Shown here: positions 8,613-16,569 of the stretch, piece by piece
Layout of the letters: each line of letters begins with the position of its first letter
Position numbering within the stretch: position 1 is the stretch's first letter
Assembly (NCBI GenBank): GCA_028456385.1
Contig: JALNQF010000682.1
Span: forward strand, 1-16,912
DNA: 16,912 nt
Direction: 5' to 3'
Origin: Ophiosphaerella korrae
Lineage: Eukaryota; Ascomycota; Dothideomycetes; Pleosporales; Phaeosphaeriaceae
Made by a program: the position numbers and the translations under genes
The notes under the pieces: model-generated
Database searches by the model: none
Seen by the model: the letters and a program-made list of their open reading frames with translations, nothing else
Told to the model about the DNA's origin: nothing

Positions 8613-9039
8613 TGTAATAGGTTGTTACTAGGGTCGACTTCCTAGTACCTAAAGGGTATTAGTAGATTAGGAGTTAATAGTAAAAGCTTAGAGGTAATCT
8701 ATAATAACTATAAATAATAGAGGATATTTTGTAACTATCTTGTATTAGTGTTCTATAGTTAAAAGATTAAATTACTAATACTATCTTAATAATATATATC
8801 TTACTAACTATATACTTGTCGTAATCTATAATCTATAGTTGCTAAGACTAGTAGATTATAGATTGTCTTAATCTATAATCTATTAATACTAAGAGTCTAT
8901 AGATTATAGATTAGCCTAGGTGTCCTAGTTATATATAGTCTCCTAATTAAGGTTATTACCTTACTCGTCCTATGCTTTGTCAGCGCCTAGATTAGGACTA
9001 ATTAGTTCTATCTCGATTTCTTCTATTATACCTATAACA
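8613..9039 (-). repeat. E1 5' LTR (right copy), 427 bp
   Basis: Starts TG (8613) and ends CA (9039) on the plus strand, so it keeps canonical LTR ends and is somewhat less mutated than the left copy. It should hold the promoter of the minus-strand element; no clear TATA box can be singled out in such AT-rich DNA. The bases just inside it (8612 leftward, minus sense CCTTACTAATTT) should be the tRNA primer-binding site, but RIP has blurred them and no tRNA match is recognised. Confidence 0.95.
8823..8912. repeat. Four alternating copies of a 13-bp motif in the right LTR
   Basis: Same arrangement as in the left LTR: 8823-8835 and 8870-8882 forward, 8852-8864 and 8900-8912 inverted, here all four perfect. 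The single mismatch in the left copy is therefore a later G-to-A type change. Confidence 0.85.
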
Positions 9040-9044
9040 TTTTA
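9040..9044. repeat. Target-site duplication of E1, right copy (TTTTA)
   Basis: Perfect match to 2006-2010. On the minus strand it forms part of the Leu-Lys codons TTA AAA, which link the two halves of the copia RT. Confidence 0.93.
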
Positions 9045-10880
9045 AAACTATAAAACTAGCTTATTTAAGTATTCTTAAGAGCTCTTTATACTAAAAGAGT
9101 AGTAAGTCCTTTAGGCTATATAGCGCTTAATTAAGTTTAATATACTTACTAGCTACTTTAAACTTATTTAAAAGCTTATAAATAACTACTAGTTAATAAT
9201 CTCTATATACGTAGAAGAAAGCTCTAATAACGTTATACTAAGCTACTTCTAGGTTAAACTTAGCTATAATTACTATTATAGTTTAAAACAAGCGCGCTAC
9301 TAATATAGTAGTATAAGTTAATTATATTAAATTAATTATTTAGAAGTCTCTACGTACTATAATCTAAGCTTTATACTTAAGAAAGTAGCTATCTTAGTTA
9401 AGTTTATATATAAAAACTTACTTTAGAGGTAGTAACTAATTACTTAATTATAAGTACTCTATCTCCTCTTAGGTACTAGCTACTAGTAGCGTATTAATCT
9501 TTTTTTAAACTACTTATTTAAAGAGCTACCTATATAAGTATATATAGAGGTACTTCTAATTTTATAGTAGTAGTAGTAACTTATCTTAATATAGATAAGC
9601 TTGTAGCTATAGCTATAGCTTAAGCTAAGTAGCTACTATAATTATAGTGTTTACTATAGTAAGCTCTATATTTAGGTTATAGTCTATTAGTACTTATAGA
9701 AGTAGCTTATCTAGTATACTACTTTATTTACTCTACTTAGGTTTATATAATAATAAGTAAGTACTTAAGCTTTTAGTACTTTTATCTAGCTTATTATTTT
9801 AGAGTTTTTAGCTTAATTACGTTAGCACTAGCTATTACTAGTATATATACTACTAATAAGCTCTAACTATATTATTTAGAGCTATATAAGATATAGCTAC
9901 TTAATAAAAGATAGTATCTACTTTATTTAGAGCTATAGAAGCTATAGCTACTTAAAGAGAAGTAGTTTAATAAGTAGCTATTTAATAAGTTAAACTCTTA
10001 TCTATTAGCTACTCTAAAGCGCTTACTTCTCTAGTTAATTATAATTCCTAGGAGCTTTTAAATACTTTACTATATTAATTTCTATAATTAATATTAGTAC
10101 CTATATACTAAACTCTTTTAGGTTTAAGTATTTACTCTAGAGTTTAAAAGCTACTAAGCTTAAGTTACTCTATATAGATTCTATATAGTTTACTAGCTAA
10201 GCTTACTACTTATATAAGATCTACTTCTTATTCTACTAAGATAGCTAGCTAGTTAGCCTAGCTTTTAGTATTATATAGAGCTCTACTCTCTAGATTTTAC
10301 TCTAGGTACTTACTTTACTAGTTACTTTCTAGGATTTAAGCTACTTTATAAAGCTAGTTATATATATTATCTTAGGTCTCTCTTATATTACGCACTATAT
10401 CTTTATATAATATATTAATAAGTTTTTAAATCTATAGCTTTAAAAGCTTTTAATAAGCTTTACTCTTTTTATTATAAAAGAGCTACTTATTAAATATTAT
10501 ATTACGCGTTATAATTACTAAATCTAATTCTAGGACCTATATCCTATATATATTAGATACTCTATATCCTACTAGATATCTAATATAGCCCTAAGAGCTT
10601 ATTTTAAAGCTTTTCTTATTACGCCTAGCTACTTACTCCTTATTAAGTAGATATACGTAGTAGCTATAAGTATATACTCTACTCTAATCTAGCTAAAAGT
10701 CTACTATAGTAGCTCTTACTTACTTAAGCTAATAGTATCTAAAGTACTACCTAAACTAGCTATTAAGTACTATATTAGAAGCTTATATATTATAAGTATA
10801 GCTTAAGCTTATATTATATAGCTACGTAGCTACTTTTACTATTTCTAGCTAGAGCCTTTCTAGTAAGTTAGTATTATAAT
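9040..10880 (-). pseudogene. Ty1/copia pol, 5' part present: integrase C-terminus and RT N-terminal half
   Basis: Minus strand from about 10880: 'LxERLxLEIVKxA' (integrase segment LPxxLWPE), an 'AYxLNKE' block, 'GYxVSNIYRIW' and 'DIVFN'-type motifs near 10580-10480, all standard in copia integrase C-termini. A linker of about 1 kb follows, then the RT start at about 9440-9370: 'VFxYKL...YKARxVVRxDF'. RT continues with 'YDVxxAFxYAxRD' and 'LYSLKDxLxxWY...LxxAxFIV' and stops at the E1 insertion. The D,D,E catalytic part of integrase is absent. A 32-bp repeat with two mismatches sits in the linker (9872-9903 and 9933-9964). Stops occur at expected Gln and Trp positions. Confidence 0.85.
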
Positions 10881-10960
10881 ACTAAGTAGTAGGTAAGCTA
10901 TTATATTGTACGCAATTAGGCTAAGTAATATAGTATAGTAGAATATATAACTATTTAGTA

Positions 10961-11060
10961 GTAAACACTCTAGAGTAAATACTCTAGAGTAAACACTCTA
11001 GAATAAGTACTCTAGAGTAAACACTCTAGAGTAAGCGCTTAAGAATAAACACTAGATAGT
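10961..11060. repeat. 14-bp tandem repeat with palindromic core
   Basis: About six full units of ACTCTAGAGTAAAC from 10967 to 11050 with partial units at both ends. The core ACTCTAGAGT is a perfect 10-bp palindrome. Units differ mostly by transitions, e.g. AAAT, AAGT and AAGC endings, and the last full unit is more diverged. Confidence 0.9.
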
Positions 11061-11130
11061 AAGTATATAGGAATATTAATAGACCTTTATAGACTATTAT
11101 ATTTAATCTCTTCTTTACTTTTTATCTTAA

Positions 11131-11203
11131 TAGAGTATTATAACTAATACTTTAATTAGATTCTTATTTACTTATTAATACTTATATACCTTATAATACT
11201 CTA
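11131..11203. repeat. Perfect 13-bp inverted repeat in the E2 leader
   Basis: TAGAGTATTATAA at 11131-11143 is the exact reverse complement of TTATAATACTCTA at 11191-11203, with a 47-base loop. It could be an RNA hairpin in the leader or LTR. In such AT-rich DNA chance is possible, though 13 perfect bases including a GAG/CTC step is notable. Confidence 0.7.
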
Positions 11204-11313
11204 ATAAGAGCTAACTATTAATTAAGTTAAGTAACTAACTTATTTATTAACCTTACGTATCTTATAGAAGCTTACTTACCTTTATTACTCTTACTTAGTT
11301 CTAAGGACTTAAT

Positions 11314-13250
11314 ATATTAAACACTCTTAAGATAAGTAATATATTAATAAATATAGATAACTAGCGTATAGGAGTAACCTATACTACTACTTCTAAGGTT
11401 ACTAAGCTAGACCTCTACTATAAAGAATAAAATAAGCTTAAGCTATAAATCTTATAACTTAATCTCTTTTTTAAAGTAGACTAAGTTTAAGATAAAGATA
11501 GAGCTATACTTATATTATTCTATATAAGGAGTAAAGTAAAGAAATAAGTTACGCTATACTTTAAGAAATACCTTAATAATAATAATAATAACTATAACAA
11601 GATATTTAAAGAATAGATTAAGTTTAAAAATAAAGTATAATAAGCTTTTTTACTAGTAAATAAGATAGTAGTAGTAAAGCGTATAATATAGTAGCTATAA
11701 TAATATAAGGTAGTAGTAAATTATACTAATAAATTCTAAAGCTACGCGATATAAATAGAATAGAATAATAAGTTATTAATAAGGATATTTTAATAGAAAC
11801 TTAAAAGTAATATTTAAAGTAAGCTAATAGGTAGTAGAGCTATAATTAAGACGTTAGAAAACCTAATAAAGAAAGTAATTTAAGTTAATAACTATATATA
11901 TAAATATATAGTAAAAGCTAAAAATAGTAAAGTACTACGTATAGATAATAAAAAGTATAAACCTAAGTATAAGTACTAATATAAAAATAATTAAGTTTAG
12001 AGTAGCTATAGATACTTTAAGCTAGATAAGATATACGTTAATAATATAAACTTAAGAAAATAAGAATACTATTACTATAAGAACCCTAAAGGAGTAGAAA
12101 GCTAAAAATACTATAAGTATAGTAAAATAGAGTACTTAGTAAAAAACTACTAAGCTAAGAATAAGATTATATAACAAATTAATATACTTAAAAAGTAAGA
12201 TAATAATAGAGAGAAAGAATAAGAAGTAATCTCTAGAAAAAGCTAAGAGAAAAAAGATTATAAAACTATAAACCTTTAGTAGTAAAATATAAGTAAGAAA
12301 TATAACTACTATAAGATTACTATAAAGCTAAGTAACTTTATAATAGATAATAAAGTAGAAGCTATAAATATACTACTAGGAGTATAAAGCTACGTAAAGA
12401 AGTACTAGCTAAAGTAGAAGTATACTAAGATAGATACCTTAGAATACTTCTAGCTATACTAGAGAAAAGTAAGGTATAGATATAAGATAATACTATATCT
12501 AAAGAAGTAAGTATATATAGCTTAGGATAAGAATAAAAAAGAAAACTAAGAGCCTAAGACTTCTAAATACAAAATAGTACCTAGAATACTAAAGCTAAAG
12601 TAAGAAAATACTAAAGTATAAGATAAATTTATAAAAGAAATCTAGAAACTAGTAGATAGCTACTACTTAGTAAAAAAATAGTAAAATAAAGAACACTAGA
12701 TATATAAAGTAAGGTAGACCTAGTAATATAAATTATTATATACTAATAATAATTAGGCGCTAATTATTATAAATCTAGTATTAATATAAGAACTATAATA
12801 CTAGCTATACCTACGTAACCTAAACTATCTACTACTATTATAGATAAGATATTACTATAATAATTACTTTACTTACTATTCTAAAAAGATAGGATCTAGA
12901 TATTTCTTTTATAGGAGATCTAGATATAAATAGAACTAAGAAGAGTATATAAATAATAAATATAAATAATACCTATAAGATAAGTAAGAAGCTAAGTACT
13001 TTCTAGGTATAACTAAAGAAGATATAAATATAAGTAAGATACTTGTAAATAACTAATATATTAATCTAATCTAGTAAACCTATACACTAGAAAAGTATAA
13101 ATAATATAAAGAGATTAAGATACTCTAAGGATTTTAGTAAAAGATAAATAAAGATTATAAGATTAAGTCTTTTTTAAGTAAATAGCTAATACTAGATATA
13201 TATCTAGAAGCTATAACACTATTAACGCTAAAAGACTTATTAAACTCCTA
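11314..13250 (+). pseudogene. E2 gag with one CCHC zinc knuckle and a long C-terminal extension (degenerate)
   Basis: The frame is recognisable from about 11400: 'LDLYYKE', 'W.L..NLFF', a 'FKxYLNNNNNN' low-complexity stretch near 11550-11590, then 'FKEWIKFKNKV', 'YTNKFQSYAIQIEWNN' and 'KTLENLIKxVIQV', the retrotransposon-gag pattern once stops are read as Gln or Trp. The zinc knuckle lies at 12109-12150 (CYKCSKMEHLVKNC after allowing TGY/CAY to TAY). The start is uncertain: ATA codons at 11314, 11332 or 11341 could be former ATG. About 360 further codons follow the knuckle in the same frame with no recognised domain. Gag and pol are in different frames (pol at -1 relative to gag), changing somewhere in about 13000-13260. 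Confidence 0.78.
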
Positions 13251-13580
13251 GTAAAAATAAAAAGAGAAAGAATAAAGGTATTAGTAGATTTAAGGTTATT
13301 TATAAACCTAATTATACTTAAAGTAGTAGAATAAGTAAGACTCTAACTATAAGTAAAAAAGATACTATATCTAATCTATATTATAAATAGATAACTAATA
13401 CTAAGAAACTTAATAGTTAGTAGTAAAGTAACTATAGAGATTATTATTTAAGGATATAGTATAAGGATTACCTTAGATATATTAGTTTTAGCTAATAAAG
13501 ATATTATACTAAGACTCCTATAGCTATAAGAGTTTAATCCTAGAGTTAATTAAAAAAACTAGAACTTCTTATTTAATAAC
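13250..13580 (+). other. E2 aspartic protease domain
   Basis: The frame reads K-V-L-V-D-L-R-L-F-I-N-L at about 13275-13310, matching ALVDSGAxxNFI with the catalytic Asp codon GAT intact at 13287-13289 and the following S-G changed. The second landmark, 'DIILRLL.L.EFNPRVN' (family: DIILGxxWLxxxNPxIDW), is at about 13500-13550. Confidence 0.75.
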
Positions 13581-13871
13581 TATAAAGACGTATATAAATC
13601 TAAGCCTATATATTAGTAGTATTTAATAGTAAATAAAAAGGTACTATATAAGATAGTAGCTTTAATAGTAACTTATTAAGAGAGAATAAGTACTTCTATA
13701 AGTACTAGTAAGGCGCTAGGCTAAGAAGTAAGAGTAGAAGAGTAACGTATAACTCCTAAGATCCTAGAATAATATAAGGAGTTTAGCTACTTATTTATAG
13801 AAGAGATAGATATACTAGTATTACTTAAGTACTAACTCTAAGACTATATAATTAAGTTATAAGAAAGAAAA

Positions 13872-15110
13872 GAGCTACCTTTTAGGCCTATTTACTAATT
13901 AATAGAAAGTAAATTAGTAACACTCTAAGAAAGACTAAACTAAAACCTAAAAAAAGAATATATATAAGAATCTTTATTATTAGTAGGATTTCTAATTTTT
14001 TTTATACTAAAGAAGAAGAAACTACTAAAGATATATATAGACTACTAAAAACTAAATAATATTATAGTAAAAGACTAATACTTACTACTAAATATAGATA
14101 AACTCTAAGATAAGCTAAGTAGAGTAAAGATTTTTATAAAGCTAGACTTAAAAGATAGATACTACTTAATATAAATTAAGGTAAGTAAAAAGTAAAAAAT
14201 AGCATTCTAAATACGCTATAGATACTATAAGTATATAGTAATACTCTTTAGACTAATAAATATACTAGTAATGTTCTAAAGACTAATTAATAATATATTA
14301 TAAGAATACTTAGATAAGTTTATTATAGCGTACCTAGATAATATACTAATATATTCTAAAGAAGAAAGTAAGTACGTAGAGTAAGTAATAATAGTACTAT
14401 AGTACTTAGACTAATATAACTTATAACTAAAGCTAGAGAAGTATAAGTAGTATAAGATAGAAGTAAAGTTTCTAGGATATATAATAGGTATTAACAAAGT
14501 TAAGATAAGCTAAAAAAAGATTAAAGTAGTAGAAGAATAGAAAGAACCTAAGATAGTTAAAGATATATAATTATTCCTAAAATTTATTAACTTTAACTAA
14601 TACTTTATGGAAAGATTTTCTAAGAAAGTACTACTACTTATAAAGCTTATAAAGAAAGATATAATATAGGAATAGAGAGTAGAGTAGAAATAAGCTTATA
14701 AGGAGCTTAAGTAAGCCTATATTATACTACTAGTTCTAAAGTAATTTTATAGTAATAAGACTCTAGTTATTAAGATAGATATATTAAACTTAGCTTATAG
14801 AGTAATAGTACTACAAGAGTATAAGAGAAAATAGTATCTAATTATATACTATTTAGAGAAGTTTATAGAATAAGAAGAAAGATATAATATATATAATAAG
14901 GAGTTACTAGTAATAGTTAAAATACTTAAATATTAGAGAGCGTATACTAAAAGTATAATAGAAGTAATTATTAAGATAGACTATAAGAACCTAATATACT
15001 TTATAATAAGTAAGAAGTTAAAAGATAAGTAGATATAATAGTTAGAATAGCTAAGATAGTATAAATTTAAGATTTAGTATATACTAGGTAAAGAAAATAG
15101 CTAAGTAAAC
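13872..15110 (+). other. E2 reverse transcriptase and RNase H
   Basis: RT begins with 'ELPFRPIY', then the 'SPxGFPILFVxKKxG' region near 13970-14020, 'VDYxKLN' near 14040, 'FIKLDLKD' with intact Asp GAC at 14145-14147, and YLDN at 14331-14342 followed by 'ILIYSKE'. 'FINFN.YF..RFSKK' follows at about 14580-14630. RNase H starts at about 14740 ('KIDILNLAYR'), with 'YYLEKF' and 'YNIYNKELL' at 14883-14906. The YLDD-to-YLDN change is the same as in E1. Confidence 0.9.
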
Positions 15111-15269
15111 GCGCTTAGCTAAAGATATAATATTATAGGAAAGAGATAAGTAGTAGAAGAAGCTATACTCTAAGATAATAGATAAAGATACCTAGTACTA
15201 AATATATAACTAGTAGAAGAGTAAGAAATTAATAACTTAGTTAAGATTATAAATAAAGTTCTAGAAGAA

Positions 15270-16340
15270 TTATAAAAAGTAATTATATAATAATACTATA
15301 ATAACTTAGTATATAAGTACTTAGAGATTATATAAACTATAGAACTAATCTAAAAGAATTATAGATTTAGTAAGATAAAAGAGAAAGTAATGTAGTTTAT
15401 TAAGATATACGTAAATTACTAGAAGAATAAGTATAAGATATATATACTATATAGAGAAATATAAGTAATTAAGATACTAGAAAAACTATAAATAGATATT
15501 ACAATAGACTTTATTACAAGACTACTAATATTAAAGAACCTAGTAATAAGAATTAGATATAATATAATAATAGTAATTATAGACTAATTTATAAAATACG
15601 CTAAGATAGAGAAATTCTAAAGTAACTATATAGTAGATTAGCTAGGATATATACTACTAGACGTGCTAATATAAAGATATAAGATACTAAAGAATATTAT
15701 TAGTAATAGAGATAAGCTTTTTACGTTTAATTACTAGATAATACTACTTATAGTAATAGAGATAAAGAAGAAGCTATTAATAGCCTATTATCTATAGATA
15801 GATAAATAGATAGAATAGACTAATAGAATATTAAAGATATACCTAAAGATTTATAGTAACTAGAAGTAGAATAATTAGGTATTACTATTACCTATAGTAT
15901 AGTTAGCTTATAATAATAAGTACTTAAAAGTAATAAGTAAAATACTATATTTTATAAACTATAGGATATACCCTAATTTATTTAAGAGAATACTACTAGA
16001 ACCTAAGATAGAAGTAGCACTAGTTAGAGTAGAAGATATATAAGAACTCTATAATAAGATAAGATAAAAACTAGAAGAAGCTTAGAAATAAAGTATTTTA
16101 TATATTAATTAAAAATAAAAAATAGTATCTTAGCTAAAAAAAGAGGATAAAGCGTATCTTTATATAAAAAATCTATAAATAAAGTAACTTAGTAAAAAAC
16201 TAGACTACGTTAAAGTTAGACTATTTTTAGTTAAAGAAGATAATAAGCTAGTTACAAAAACGCTAAAACTACCTAAAGATACTAAGGTATACTCTAAGTT
16301 CTATATAAGCTTACTAGAACTAGCTAAGCTAAAAATACTA
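15270..16340 (+). other. E2 integrase with GPY/F-like C-terminus
   Basis: The zinc-binding region is at 15279-15420: two degraded His blocks, then a CX2C pair at 15408-15410 and 15417-15419 (both now TAC) followed by 'KNK'. In the catalytic core D1 is GAC at 15507-15509 ('DFITRL'), D2 at 15705-15707 is AAT (Asn) in 'IISNRDKLF', and E is GAA at 15813-15815 in the degraded 'HPQTDGQTERTNR'. Spacings are 66 and 36 codons, identical to E1. D2 was lost by TG to TA. The C-terminal part ends with 'YISLLELA' near 16300. Confidence 0.9.
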
Positions 16341-16379
16341 GTATAGTAACAATTCTAATATTAGAAAGAAGAAGATAAT

Positions 16380-16560
16380 AAGTTTAAAGTTAAAGACCTA
16401 TAGGAATATTAAGAAATAAGACGTAATACCTTCTAAAGTATATAGTTTCTCTAAAAGTAGCTAGTAAAATAAAAAGGCTACTTAGTAAGTAAAAATATAT
16501 AGAAACCTAAAGCTAATTTATAGAATTATTAGTAGATACTTAAGAAAGTAAGAAAGAAGT
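16380..16560 (+). other. E2 C-terminal chromodomain
   Basis: The frame gives 'FKVKDL' then 'LVK.KGY' at about 16464-16481 and 'SKNI.KPKANL', matching the chromodomain core LVKWKGYxxxxxTWEPxxNL. It is in phase with the integrase, so E2 and E1 are both chromoviruses. Confidence 0.82.
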
Positions 16561-16569
16561 ATTATATAC

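Larger units (their letters stand above)
2011..9039 (-). mobile_element. E1: full-length Ty3/gypsy chromovirus with both LTRs (RIP-degenerate)
   Basis: A complete 7,029-bp element on the minus strand: 5' LTR at 8613-9039, gag-pol at about 8554-3118, polypurine tract at 2451-2438, 3' LTR at 2011-2437, all between TTTTA duplications. The domain order Gag, zinc knuckles, protease, RT, RNase H, integrase, chromodomain identifies a Ty3/gypsy chromovirus. Codon phase is the same for the zinc knuckles, the protease Asp (6326-6328) and the RT active site (5411-5422). It changes by one base at an A10 run in RNase H (4912-4921 on the plus strand) and stays constant through integrase and chromodomain. 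E1 keeps many more TpG/CpA sites than the flanking copia DNA, which suggests fewer rounds of RIP. It is inactive. Confidence 0.95.
893..10880 (-). mobile_element. Ty1/copia LTR retrotransposon remnant, split by nested chromovirus E1
   Basis: Two minus-strand pieces, 9040-about 10880 and about 893-2010, read together as one copia-type Pol: integrase C-terminus, RT, then RNase H. This is the copia order, with integrase before RT. The 7,029-bp E1 element sits between them and is flanked by TTTTA on both sides. Gag, protease and the integrase catalytic core are not in the window; recognisable Pol stops near 10870-10880, where E2 appears to begin. Both outer ends are approximate and no copia LTR could be identified. 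Known for the family: copia elements replicate through an RNA intermediate. This copy cannot, because it is interrupted, full of stops and has lost its RT aspartates. Confidence 0.85.
10881..11313 (+). other. E2 leader / probable 5' LTR, no gene
   Basis: About 430 bp between the end of copia homology and the Gag frame, the right size and place for a 5' LTR plus leader. It holds a 14-bp tandem array (10961-11060) and a perfect 13-bp inverted repeat (11131-11143 with 11191-11203). No TG...CA ends or primer-binding site can be fixed because RIP removes TG and CA. Confidence 0.45.

Noticed and set aside
10867..10884. AGTATTATAATACT palindrome as the E2 LTR terminus or an operator
   Set aside because: It is close to the inferred junction, but such AT palindromes are common in this composition and no matching copy at the other end is available to test it.
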